DNA from: Penium margaritaceum
Lineage: Eukaryota > Streptophyta > Zygnematophyceae > Desmidiales > Peniaceae
Length of the DNA: 34,597 bases
Direction of reading: 5' to 3'
Assembly: GCA_023375785.1 (NCBI GenBank)
Contig: SZWC01023299.1
Location: 5,940 to 40,536, forward strand
Of this stretch, positions 17,642-31,350 are shown piece by piece. The position numbers and the translations under genes are program-made. Under the pieces are notes generated by a model. The model was not told where the DNA came from and did no database searches. It saw only the letters and a list, made by a program, of their open reading frames with translations. Every line of letters begins with the position of its first letter. Within the stretch, counting starts at the first letter, position 1.

Positions 17642-20297
17642 GTAATGTCACTAAGTGTGGTAAACTTTGACAACTCACAACACAAGTCACAAATGATCAG
17701 GGTGGAAGGTAATGGGTTGTGAATACTAGTTATCTACTAACAAGTACAAATACCTTCAATGTGTAGTGGCACAAAGTGGCTTTAGTGCACAGTGACCAAC
17801 CAAAGTATGCATATGTCACTAACCATGACTAACAGATTTCACTTCATGTGGTCAACGTTGAAAACGCATAACACGAGTCACAAATGGTTAGAGGGGAAGA
17901 TGGATTGGGAAGCCCATGTATTGGCTAGAAAGGACAAAGAACATGAGTATGTAGTGGAACGGTGTGGCTAACATGCACACCAAACAATCAAACTAGGCAT
18001 GTGTCACTGATCATGGCCAGAGAATTTTAATATAGGTCGACCAACCATAACACAAGTCACAAACGGTCAGGAGAGGAAACAATGCTATGAGAATATTGGT
18101 TCTCAACTACCAAGTACAATGACCTTCAGTCAGTAGTAGCGCGGTGTGGCTTCAATGCACAATGACCGACCAAAGTAGGCATATTTAGTGCCTTTGACCA
18201 AAGAAATCCGGTGTGTGTGGTCCACGTTAACAACTCATAATACGAGTCACAAATGGTCAGAGGGGGAAACAATGGTTGGGAACACCACATATCACATAGC
18301 AAGCACAATGGGCTTTAATACGCTGTGGCACAGTGTGGGGACCATACACGATGACCAACCAAAGAAGGCATATGTCACTGACCATGACCAAATAATGTCA
18401 CTAAGTGTGGTAAACATTGGCAACTCACAGCACGAGTCACAAATGGTCAGGGTGGAAGATAATGGTTTGTGAATACTAGTCATCTACTAGCAAGTACAAA
18501 TACCTTCAATATGTAGTGGCACAATGTGGCTTCAATGCACAGTGACCACCCAAAGTATGCATGTCACTGACCATGACGAAAGAATTTCACTTCATGTGGT
18601 CAACGTTGAAAACGCATCACACAAGTCACAAATGGTCAGAGGGGAAAACACTGGTTTGGGAACACTAGTTATCAGCTAGGAAGTACAAAGACCTTCAACA
18701 AGCAGTGGCACGGTATGGCTAGCGTGCAAACTGACCAACCAAAAGATGCATACGTCACTGAGTACGACCAAATAAGTCCACTATGTGTGGTCAACATTGA
18801 CAACTCATAACACGAGTCACAAATGGTCAGTGGGAGAGAAAATGGGTTGGGAAGCCTATGTATTGACTAGAAAGGACAAAGAACTTCAATACGTAGTGGC
18901 ACGGTGTGGCTAATATGCACACCAAATAATCAAACTAGGCATATGTCACTGATCATGACCACATAACTTCAATATGTGTGGTCAACGTTGACCAACCATA
19001 ACACGAGTCACAAACTGTGAGGAAAGGAAACAATGCTATGGGAATATTGGTTCTCAACTACCAAGTACAACGACCTTCAGTCAGTAGTAGCACGATGTGG
19101 CTACCATGCACACTGACCGACCAAATTAGGCATATGTACTGCCTTTAACGAAAGAAATCCACTGTGTGTGGTCAATGTTGACAACTCATAATACGAGTCT
19201 CAAAGTGTCAAAGGGTGAAACAATGGTCTGGGAACACCACGTATCACAAAGCAAGCACAATGGACTTCAATACGTTGTGGCACGGTATGGGGACCATGCC
19301 CGATGATCAGCCAAAGTAGGCATATGTCACTGACGATGACCAAATAATGTCACTAAGTGTAGAAAACTTTGACATCTCACAACACCAGTCACAAATGGTC
19401 AGGGTGGAAGATAATGGTTTTTGAATACTAGTTATCTACTAGCAGGTGCAAATACCTTCAATATGTAGTGGCACAATGTGGCTTCAATGCATAGTGACCA
19501 ACCAAAGTATGCATATGTAACTGAACATGACAAAAGAATTTCACTTAATGTAGTCAACGTTGAAAACGCATAGCACGAGTCACAAATGGTGAGAGGGGAA
19601 AACAATGGATTCGAAACACTAGTTATCAACTAGGAAGTACAAAGACTTTCAACAAGCAGTGGCACGGTATGGCTAGCGTGCATAGTGACCAACCAAATGA
19701 TGCATACGTCACTAACTACGACCGAATAAATCCACTATGTGTGGTCAACATTGACAACTCATAACACGAGTCACAAGTGGTCAAGGGGAGAGAAAATGGT
19801 TTGGGAAGACTATGTATTGACTAGAAAGGACCAAGAACTTCAATACGTAGTGGAAGGGTGTGGCTAGTATGCACACCAAACAACCAAACTAGGCATATGT
19901 CACTGATCATGACCACATAATTTCAATATGGGTGGTCAATGTTGACCAACCATAACACGAGTCACAAATGGTCTGGACAGAAAACAATGCTATGGGAATA
20001 TTGGTTCTCAACTACCAAGTACAACGACTTTCATTCAGCAGTAGCACAGTGTGGCTACCATGCACAATGACCGACCAAAGTAGGCATATGTACTGCCTTT
20101 GACCAGAGATAACTGCTGTGTCTGGTCAACGTTGACAACTCATCATACGAGTCACAACTGGTGGGAAGGGGAAACAATGGTTTGGGAAGACCAAGCATCA
20201 CATAGCAAGCACGAGGGGCTTCAATACGTTGTGGCACAATGTGGAGACAATGCACAATGACCAACCAAAGTAGACATATGTCACTGACCATAACCAA
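17642..20297 (+). repeat. 14-monomer superunit, copy 3 (4-mer, 5-mer, 5-mer)
   Basis: Sub-units end at 18391 (750 bp, 4-mer alpha), 19343 (952 bp) and 20297 (954 bp). It shares the collapsed palindrome with copy 2 (AGGTCGACC at 18034-18042), has a further 4-bp loss in GAGGGGAAGATGG near 17896, and keeps AATGGGCTTT at 18307 and TGTAACTGAACATGAC at 19516. Its third unit lacks the ATATATAACT variant of copies 1 and 2. Confidence 0.86.
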
Positions 20298-23200
20298 GTA
20301 ATATCACTAAGTGTAGTAGACCATGACAACTCACAACACGAGTCACAAATGGTGAGGGTGGAATGTAATGGTTTGTGAATACTAATTATCTACTAGCAAG
20401 TACAAATACCTTCAATGTGTAGTGGCACAATGTGGCTTCAATGCACAGTGACCAACCAAAGTATGCATATGTCACTAACCATGACAAACAAACTTCACTT
20501 CACGTGGTCAACGTTGAAAACGCATAACATGAGTCACAAATGGTCAGAGGGGAAAACAATGGATTGGGAAAACTAGTTATCAACTAGGACGTACAAAGAC
20601 CTTCAACAAGTAGTGGCACGATATGGCTAGCTAGCACATTGGCCAACCAAAGGATGCATATGCCACTGACTACGACCGAATAAGTCCACTATGTGTGGTC
20701 AACATTTACAACTCATAAAACGAGTCACAAATGGTCCTAGGGAGAGACAAAGGTTTGGGAAGCCTATGTATTGAATAGAAACGACAAAGATCTTCAATAC
20801 GTAGTGACACGATGTGGCTAACATGCACACCAAACAACCAAACTAGGCATATGTCACTGATCATGACCATAGAATTTCAATATGGATTGTCAACGTTGAC
20901 CAACCATAACAAGAGTCACAAACGGTCAGGGCAGAAAACAATGCTATGGGAATATCGGTTCTCAACTACCCTGTACAACGACCTTCATTCAGTAGTAGGA
21001 TGGTGTGGCTACCATGTACAATGACCTACCAAAGTAGGCATATGTACTGCCTTTGACCAAAGAAATCCGCTGTGTGTGGTCAACGTTGACAACTCATAAT
21101 ATGAGTCACAACTGGTCAGAGGGGGAAACAATGGTTTGGGAACACCAAGTATCACATAGCAAGCACGAGGGGTCTCAATACGTTATGGCACAGTGTGGAG
21201 ACCATGCACAATGACCAACCAAAGTAGCCATATGTCACTTACCATGACCAAGTAATGTCACTAAGCGTGGTAAACTGTGACAACTCACAACACGAGTCAC
21301 AAATGGTCAGGGTGGAAGGTAATGGTTTGTGAATGCTAATTATCTGCTATCAAGTACAAATACCTTCAATGTGTAGTGGCACAATGTGGCTTCAATGCAC
21401 AGTGACCAACCAAAGTATGCAGATGTCACTAATCATGACAAACTAATTTCACTTCATATGGTCAGCGTTGAAAACGCATAACACGAGTCACAAATGGTCA
21501 GATGGGAAAACAATGGATAAGGAACACTAGTTATCAACTAGGAAGTACAAAGACCTTCAACAAGCAGTGGCACGGTATGGCTAGCTTGCACAGTGACCAA
21601 CCAAAGGATGCATACGTCACTGACTACGACCGAATAAGTCCACTATGTGTGGTCAACATTGACAACTCATAACATGAGTCATAAATTATCAGAGGGAGAG
21701 ACAATGGTTTGGAAAGCATGTGTACTTACCAGAAAGTGAAAATAACTTCAATACGTAGTGGCACGGTGTGGCTAATACGCACACCAAACAACCAAACTAG
21801 GCATATGTCACTGATCATGACCACAGAATCTCAATATGGGTGGTCAACGTTGACCAACCAAAGCACGAGTCACAAACGCTCAGGACAGGAAACAATGCTA
21901 TGGGAATATCGGTTCTCAACTGCCAAGTACAACGACCTTCAGTCAGTAGTAGCACAGTGTGGCTCTCATGCACAATGACCGACCAAAGAAGGCATAGTAC
22001 TCCTTTTGACCAAAGAAATCCGGTGCATGTGGTCAATGTTTACAACTCATAATACAGGTCACAAATGGTCAAAGGGTAAAACAATGGTTTAGAAACACCA
22101 AGTATCACATAGCAAGCACAAAGAGCTTCAATATGTTGTGGCACGGTGTGGAGACCGTGCACGATGACCAACCAAAGTAGGCATATGTCACTCACCATGA
22201 CCAAACAATGTCAATAAGTGTGGTTAACTTTGACAACTCACAACACGAGTCACAAATGGTCAGGGTGGAAGGTAATAGTTTGTGAAAACTAGTTATCTAC
22301 TAGCAAGTACAAATACGTTCAATATGTAGTGGCACAATGTCGCTCCAATGCACGGTGACCACCCAAAGTATGCATATGTCACTGACCATGACGAAAGAAT
22401 TTGACTTCATGTGGTTAACGTTGAAAACGCATAACAAGAGTCACAAATGGTCAGAGGGGAAAACAACAGGTTGGGAACACTAGTTATGAACTAGCAAGTA
22501 CAAAGACCTTCAACAAGCAGTGGCACAGAATGGCTAGCGTGCACAGTGATCAACCAAAGGATGCATACGTCATTGACGATGACCGAGTAAGTCCACTATG
22601 TGAGGTCAACATTGACAAGTCATAACACGAGTCACAACTGGTCACAGGGAGAGAAAATGGTTTGGGAAGCCTATGTATTGACTAGAAAGGACAAAGAACT
22701 TCAATACATAGTGGCACGGTGTGGCCAATATGCACACCAAACAACCAAACTAAGCATATGTCACTGATCATGACCACATAATTTCAATATGGGTGGTCAA
22801 CGTTGACGAACCATAACACGCGTAAAAAACGGTGAGGACAGGAGACAATGGTATGGGAATATTGGTTGTCAACTAGCAAGTACAACAACCTTCATTCAGT
22901 AGTAGGATGGTGTGGCTACCTTGTACAATGACCGACCAAAGTAGGCATATACTCTGCCTTTGACCAAAGAAATCCGCTGTGTGTGGTCAACGCTGACAAT
23001 TCATAATACGAGTCACAAATGGTTAGAGGGGGAATCAATGGTTTGGGAACACCAAGTATCACATAGCAAGCACAAGGGGCTTCAGTACGTTGTAGCACGG
23101 TGTGGAGACCATGCACGATGACCAACCAAAGTAGGCATATGTCACTGACCATGACCAAATAATGTCACTAAGTGTGGTAAACTTTGACAACTCACAACAC

Positions 23201-24110
23201 GAGTCACAGATGGTCAGGGTGGAAGGTAATGGTTTGTGAATACTAGTTATCTACTAGCAAGTACAAATACCTTCAATATGTAGTGGCACAATGTGGCTTC
23301 AATGCATAGTGACCAACCAAAGCATGCACATGTCACTGAACACGACAAAAGAATTTCACGTTGAAAGTCAATGTTGAAAACGCATGACACGAGTCACAAA
23401 TGGTCAGAGGGGAAAACAATGGATTGGGAACACAAAAAATCAACAAGGAAGTACAAAGACCTTCAACAAGCAGTGGCACAGTATGGCTAGCGTACACAGT
23501 GACCAACCAAAGGATGCATACGTCACTGACTACGACCGAATAAGTCCACTATGTGTGGTCAACATTGACAACTCATAACACGAGTCACAAATGGTCAGAG
23601 GGAGAGACAATAGTTTGGGAAGCATATATATTGACTAGAAAGGACAAAGACATTCAATACGTAGTGGCACGGTGTTGCTAATATGCACACAAAACAACCA
23701 AACTAGGCATATGTCATTGATCATGACCACAAAATTTCAATATGGGTGGTCAACGTTGACGAACCATAAGACGAGTCACAAACAGTCAAGATAGGAAACA
23801 ATTCGATGGGAATATCGGTTCTCAACTACCAAGGACAACGAACACTGTCAGTAGTAGCACGGTGTGGCTACCATGCACAATGACCGACCAAAGTAGGCAT
23901 ATGTACTGCCTTTGACCAAAGCAATCCGCTGTGTGTGGTCAACGTTGACAACTCATAACACGGGTCACAAATGGTCAGAGGGGTAAACAATGGTTTGGGA
24001 ACACCAAGTATCACATAGCAAGCACAAGAGGCTTCAATACGTTGTGGCACGGTGTGGAGACCATGCACGATGACCAACCAAAGTAGGCATATGTCACTCA
24101 CCATGACCAA
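20298..24110 (+). repeat. Run of four 5-monomer HOR units
   Basis: Units end at 21251, 22204, 23158 and 24110 (954, 953, 954 and 952 bp). B monomers of the first two carry CACTAACCATGACAAACAAA-like and CACTAATCATGACAAACTAA-like starts typical of the B/C chimera, yet end as normal B (ACTAGTTATCAACTAGGA). The third unit has a C variant, TGACGATGACCGAGTAAG (22574) with CACAACTGGTCA (22633). The fourth has a scrambled B segment near 23356-23376, where the CTTCATGTGGTCAACG block is replaced by CGTTGAAAGTCAATG. Confidence 0.9.
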
Positions 24111-24873
24111 ATAATGTCACTAAGTGTGGTAAACTTTAACAACTCACAACACGAGTCACAAATGGTCAGGGTGGAAGATAATGGTTTGTGAATACTAGTT
24201 ATCTACTAGAAAGTCGAAATACCTTCAATATGTAGTGGCACAATGTGGCTTCAATGCACAGTGAACAACCAAAGTAAGCATATGTCACTAACCATGACGA
24301 ACAAACTTCACTCCATGTGGTCAACGTTGAAAACACATAACACGAGTCAAAAGTGGTGAGAGGGGTAAACAATGGACTGGGAAGCCTATGTATTGGCTAG
24401 AAAGGACAAATAACTTCAACACGTAGTGGCACGACGTGGCTAATATGCACACCAAACAACCAAACTAGGCATATGTCACTGATCATGACCACATAATTCC
24501 AATATGGGTGGTCAGCGTTGACCAACCATAACACGAGTCACAAACGGTCAGGACATGAAACAATGTTATGGGAATATCGGTTCTCAACTACCAAGTACAA
24601 CGACCATCATTCAATAGTAGCACGGTGTGGCTACCATGTACAATGACCGACCAAAGTAGGCATATGGACTGCCTTTGAACAAAGAAATCTGTTGTGTGTG
24701 GTCAACGTTGACAACTCATAATACGAGTCACAAATGGTCAGAGGGGGAAACAATGGTTTGGGAACACCAAGTATCACATATCAAGCACAAGGGGCTTCGA
24801 TACGTTGTGGCACGGTGTGGAGACCATGCACGATGACCAACCAAAGTAGGCATATGCTACTGACCATGACCAA
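24111..24873 (+). repeat. 4-monomer HOR unit, subtype beta
   Basis: 763 bp. B/C chimera (GGACTGGGAAGCCTATG, TATTGGCTAG) with an ordinary D monomer (CAACCAAACTAGG, GGACATGAAACAATGTTATG). The chimera's core reads GAGTCAAAAGTGGTGAGAGG, more altered than in other copies. Confidence 0.9.
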
Positions 24874-26779
24874 ATAATGTCACTAAGTGTGGTAAACTTT
24901 GACAACTCACAACACGAGTCACAAATGCTCAGGGTGGAAGGTAATGGTTTGTGAATACTAGTTATCTACTAGCAAGTACAAATACCTTCAATATGTAGTG
25001 GCACAATGTGGCCTCTATGCGTAGTGACCAACCAAAGTATGCATATGTCACTGACCATGACGAAAGAATTTGAGTTCATGTGGTCAACGTTGGAAACGCA
25101 TAACACGAGTCACAAATGGTCAAAGGGGAAAACAATGGGTTGGGAACACTAGTTATCAACTAGCAAGTTCAAATACCTTCAACAAGCAGTGGCACGGTAT
25201 GGCTAGCGTGCACATTGACCAACCAAAGGATGCATACGTCACTGACGATGGCCGAGTAAGTCCACTATGTGTGGTCAACATTGACAACTCATAACACGAG
25301 TCACAACTGGTCAGATGGAGAGAAAATCGTTTGGGAAGCCTATGTATTGACTAGAAAGGACAAAGAACTTAAATACATAGTGGCACGGTGTGGCTAATAC
25401 CACACCAAACAACCAAACTAGGCATATGTCACTGATGATGACCACATAATTTCAGTATGGGTGGTCAACGTTGACCAACCATAACACGAGTCATAAACAG
25501 TCAGGACAAAAAGCAATGCTATGGGAATATCGGTTCTCAACTACCAAGTACAACGATCTCATTCAGTAGTAGGACAGTGTGGCTACCATGTGCAACAACC
25601 AACCAAAGTAGGCATGTGTACTGCCTTTGACCAAATAAATGCGCTGTGTGTGGTCAACATTGACAACTCATAATACGAGTCACAAATGGTCAGAGGGGGA
25701 AACAATGGTTTGCGAATACCATGTATCACATAGCAATCACAATGGGCGTCAATACGTTGTGGCACGGTGTGGAGACCATGCACTATGACAAACCAAAGTA
25801 GGCACATGTCACTGACCATGACCAAATAATGTCGCTAAGTGTGGTAAACTTTGACAACTCACAACACGAGTCACAGATGGTCGGGGTTGAAGGTAATGGT
25901 TTGTGAATACTAGTTATCGACTAGCAAGTACAAATACCTTCAATATGTAGTGGCACAATGTGCCTTCAATGCATAGTGACCAACCAAAGTATGCATATGT
26001 CACTGAACATGACAACAGAATCTCACTTCATGTGGTCAACGTTGAAAACGCATAATACGAGTTACAAATGGTCAGATGGGAAAACAATGGATTGGGAAGA
26101 CTAGTTGTCAACTAGGAAGTACAAATACCTTCAACAAGAAGTGGCATGGTATGGCCAGCGTGCACAGTGACCAACCAAAGGATGCATACGTCGCTGATTA
26201 CGACCGAATAAATCCACTCTGTGTTGTGAACGTTGACAACTCATAACACGAGTCACAAATGGTCAGAGGGAGAGACAATGGTTTGGGAAGCCTATGTATT
26301 GACTAAAAAGGACAAAGAACTTCAATACGTAGTGGCACGGTGTGGCTAACATGCACACCAAACAACCAAACTAGGCATATGTCACTGATTATGACCATCG
26401 AATTTTAAAATGGGTGGTCAACGTTGACCAACCATAACACTTGTCACCAGCGGTCAGGACAGGAAACAATGCTCTGGGAATATCGGTTCTCAACTTCCAA
26501 GTACAACGACCTTCAGTCAGTAGTAGCACGGTGTGGCTTCCATGCACAATGACCGACCAAAGTAGGCATATGTACTTCCTTTCACCAGAGAAATCCGTTG
26601 TGTGTGGTCAACATTGACAACTTATAATACAAGTCACAAATGATCAGAGGGGGAAACAATGGTTTGGGAACACCAGGTATCACATAGCAAGCACAAGGGG
26701 CTTCAAAAGGTTGTGGCACGGTGTGGAGACCATGCACAATGACCAGCCAAAGTAGGCATATGTCACTGACCATGACCAA
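24874..26779 (+). repeat. Two 5-monomer HOR units
   Basis: Units end at 25825 (952 bp) and 26779 (954 bp). The first repeats, at 2669-bp distance, the C-monomer variants of the 22205-23158 unit (TGACGATGGCCGAGTAAG at 25243, CACAACTGGTCA at 25302) and its AGTAGGA at the D/E border. The second has CATAGTGACC at its B start, like the unit at 23159-24110. Confidence 0.9.
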
Positions 26780-27537
26780 GTAATGTCACTATGTGTGGAA
26801 AACTTTGACAACTCTCAACACGAGTCACAAATGGTCAGGGTGGAAGGTAATGGTTTGTGAATACTAGTTATCTACGAGCAAGTATAGATACCTTCAATAT
26901 GTAGTGGCAAAATGTGGCTTCAATGCATAGTGACCAACCAAAGCATGCATATGTCACTATCTGAACAAATTTCACTTCATGTGGTCAACGTTGAAGACGC
27001 ATAAAACGAGTCACAAATGGTCAGAGGGGAAAACAATGGATTGGGAAGCCTATGTATTGGCTAGAAAGGACAAAGAACTTCAATACATAGTGGCACGTTG
27101 TGGGTAATATGCACACCAAAGAATCAGACTAGGCATATGTCACTGATCATGACCAGAGAATTTCAATATGGGTGGTCAACGTTGACCAACCATAACACGG
27201 GTCACAAACGGTCAGGAGGGGAAACAATGCTATGAGAATATCGGTTCTCAACTACCAAGTACAACGACCTTCAGTCAGTAGTAGTACGGTGTGGCTACCA
27301 TGCACATTGACCGAGCAAAGTAGGCATATGTACTGCCTTTGGCCAAAGAAATCCGCTTTGTGTGGTCCACATTGACAACTCATAGTACGAGTCACAAACG
27401 GTTAGAGGGGGTAACAATGGTTTCGGAACACCACGAATGACATAGCAAGCACAAGGGGTTTCAATACGTTGTGGCACACTGCGGATACCATGCACGATGA
27501 CCAGGCAAAGTAGGCATATGTCACTCACCATGACCAA
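26780..27537 (+). repeat. 4-monomer HOR unit, subtype alpha
   Basis: 758 bp. B/C chimera with a 5-bp loss near 26957 (GTCACTATCTGAACAAATTTC). D' monomer markers: GAATCAGACTAGG, GACCAGAGAATTTC, AGGAGGGGAAACAATGCTAT and GAGAATATCGG. Confidence 0.9.
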
Positions 27538-30500
27538 ATAATGTCACCAAGTGTGGTAAACTTTGACAACTCACAACACGAGTCACAGATGGTCAGGGTG
27601 GAAGGTAATGGTTTGTTAATACTAGTTATCTACTAGCAAGTACAAATACCTCCAATATGTAGTGGCACAATGTGGCTTCATTGCACAGTGACCAACCAAA
27701 GTATGCATATGTCACTTAACATGACAACAGAATTTCACTTCATGTGGTCAACGATGAAAACCCATAACACGAGTCACAAATGGTCAAAGGGGAAAACAAT
27801 GGGTTGGAAACGCTAGTTATCAACTAGGAAGTACAAATACATTCAACAAGCAGTGGTAGGGCATGCCTAGCGTGCACATTGACCAACCAAAGGATGCTTA
27901 CGTCACTGACTACGACCGAATAAGTCCTCTATGTGTGGTCAACATCGACAACTCATAACACGAGTCACAAATGGTCAGAGGGAGAGACAATGGTGTTGGA
28001 AGCCTATGTATTGACTAGAAAGGACAAAGAACCTCAGTACGTAGTGGCACAGTGTGGCTAAAATGCACACCAAACAACCAAACTAGGCATATGTCACTGA
28101 TCATGACCACAGATTTCCAATATGGGTGGTCAACGTTGACCAAGCATAACACGAGTCACAAACGGTCAGGATAGGAAACAATGCCATGGGAATATCGGTT
28201 CTCAACTACCAAGTACAACGACCTTCAGTCAGTAGTAGCACGGTGTGGGTACCATGAACAATGACCAGCCAAAGTAGGCATATGTACTGCCTTTGACCAA
28301 AGAAATCCGGTGTGTGTGGTCAACGTTGACAACTCATAATACGAGTCACAAATGGTCAGAGGGGGAAACAATGGTTTTGGAGCACCAAGTATCACATAGC
28401 ACGCACAAGGGGCTTCAATACGTTGTGGCACGCTGTGGAGACCATGCGCGATGACCAACCAATGTAGGCATATGTCACTGACCATGACCAAATAATGTAA
28501 CTAATTGTGCTAAACGTTGACAACTCACAGCACGAGTCGCAAATGGTCAGGGTGGAAGGTAATGGTTTGTGAATACTAGTTATATACTAGCAAGTACAAA
28601 TACCTTCAATATGTAGTGGCACAATGTGGCTTCAATTCACAATGACCAACCAAAGTATGCATATGTCACTGAACATGACAAAAGAATTTCACTTCATGTG
28701 GTCGACGTTGAAAACGCATAACACGAGTCACAAATGGTCAAAGGGGATTCAATGGGTTGGGAACGTTAGTTATCAACTAGGAAGCATAAATACCTCCAAC
28801 AAGCAGTGGCACGGTATGGCTAGCGTGCACAGTGACCAACCAAAGGATGCATACGTCACTGACTACGACCGAATAAGTCCGCTATGTGTGGTCAACATTG
28901 TCAACTCATAACACGAGTCACAAATGGTCAGAGGGAGAGACAATGGTTTAAGAAGCCTATGTATTGACTAGAAAGGACAAAGAACTTCAATACGTAGTGG
29001 CACAGTGTGGCTAATATGCACACCAAACAACCAAACTAGGCATATGTCACAGATCATGACCACATTGTTTCAATATGGGTGGTCAACGTTGACCAACCAT
29101 AACACGAGTCACAAACGGTCAGGATATGAAACAATGCTATGGGAATATCGGTTATCAACTACCAAGTACAACGACCTTTAGACAGTAGTAGCACGGTGTG
29201 GCTACCATGCACAATGACCGGCCAAAGTAGGCATGTGTAGTGCCTTTGACCAAAGAGATCCGCTGTGTGTGGTCAACGTTGCCAACTCATAATACGAGTC
29301 ACAAATGGTCAGAGGGGGGAACAATGGTTTGGGAATACCAAGTATCACATAGCAAGCAAATGGGGCTTCAATACGTTGTGGCATGGTGTGGAGACTATGC
29401 ACGATGACCAAACAAAGTAGGCATATGTCACTGACCATGACCAAATAATGTCACTAAGTGTGGTAAACTTTGACAACTCACAACACGAGTCACAAATGGT
29501 CAGGGTGGAAGGTAATGGTTTGTGAATACTAGTTATCTACTAGCAAGCACAAATACCTTCAATATGTAGTGGCACAATGTGGCTTCAATGCACAGTGACC
29601 AACCGAAGTATGCATATGTCACTGAACATGACAAAAGAATTTCACTTCATGTGGTCGACGTTGAAAACGCATAACACGAGTCACAAATGGTCAAAGGGGA
29701 TTCAATGGGTTGGGAACGCTAGTTATCAACTAGGAAGGATAAATACCTTCAACAAGCAGTGGCACGGTATGGCTAGCGTGCACAGTGACCAACCAAAGGA
29801 TGCATACGTCACTGACTACGACCGAATAAGTCCGCTATGTGTGGTCATCACTGACACTTCATAACACGAGTCACAAATGGTCAGAGGGAGAGAGAATGGT
29901 TTGCGAAGCCTATGTATTGACTAGAAAGGACAAAGAACTTCAATACGTAGTGGCACGGTGTGGCTAATATGCACACCAAACAACTAAACTAGGCATATGT
30001 CACTGATCATGACCACCAATTTTCAATATGGGTGGTCAATGTTGACCAACCATAACACGAGTCACAAACGGTCAGAACAGGAAACAATGCTATGGGAATA
30101 TCGGTTGTCAACTACCAAGTACAACGACCTTCATTCAGTAGTAGCACGGTGTGGCTACCATGTACGATGACCGACCAAAGTAGGCATATGTACTGCCTTT
30201 GACCAAAGACATCCGCTGTGTGTGGTCAACGTTGACAACTCATAACACGAGTCACAAATGGTCAAAGGGGGAAACAATGGTTTGGGAACACCGTGTATCA
30301 CATAGCAAGCACAAGGGGCTTCAATACGTTGTGGCACGGTGTGGAGACCATGCACGATGACCAACCAAAGTAGGCATATGTCACTGACCATGACCAAGTA
30401 ATGTCACTAAGTGTGGTAAACCTTGACAACTCACAACACGAGTCACAAATGGTCGGTGGGAAGGTAATGTGTTGTGAATACTAGCTATCTACTAGCAAGT

Positions 30501-31350
30501 ACAAATACCTTCAAAATGTAGTGGCACAATGTGGCTTCAATGCATAGTGACCAACCAAAGTATGCATATGTCACTGAACATGACGAAAGAATTTCACTTC
30601 ATGTGGTCAACGTTGAAGACGCATAACACGAGTCACAAATGGTCAGAGGGGAAAACAAAGGATTGGGAACATTAGTTATCAACTAGGAAGTACAAAGACC
30701 TTCAACAAGTAGTGGCACGGTATGGCTAGCGTGCACAGTGACCAACCAAAGGATGCATACGTCACTGACTACGACCGAACAAGTCCACTATGTGTGGTCA
30801 ACATTAACAACTCATAACAGGAGTCACAAATGGTCAGAGGGAGAGACAATTGTTTGGAAAGCCTATGTATTGACTAGAAAGGACAAAGAACTTCAATACG
30901 TAGTGGCACGATGTTGCTAATATGCACACCAAACAACCAAACTAGGCATACGTCACTGATCATGACCACCGAATTTCCATATGGGTGGTCAACATTGACC
31001 AACCATAACACGAGTCACAAACAGTCAGGACAGGAAACAATGCTATGGGAATATTGGTTCTCAGCTACCAAGTACAACGACCTTCATTCAGTAGTAGCAC
31101 GGTGTGCCTACCATGTACAATGACTCACCAAAGTAGGCATATGTACTGCCTTTGACCAAAGAAATCCGCTGTGTGTGGTCAACGTTGACAACTCATTATA
31201 CGAGTATCAAATGGTCAGAGGGGGAAACAATGGTTTGGGAACACCAAGTATCACATAGCAAGCACAAGGGGCTTCAATACGTTGTGGCACGGTGTGGAGA
31301 CCATGCACGATGACCAACCAAAGCAGGCATATGTCACTGACCATGACCAA
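27538..31350 (+). repeat. Run of four 5-monomer HOR units
   Basis: Units end at 28491, 29444, 30397 and 31350 (954, 953, 953 and 953 bp). The second and third share private B-monomer variants (GTGGTCGACGTTGAAAACGC, AAGGGGATTCAATGGGTTGG, a GGAAG-ATAAATACC block) and a C variant (GTCCGCTATGTG), pointing to a recent duplication of one whole HOR unit. Confidence 0.92.
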
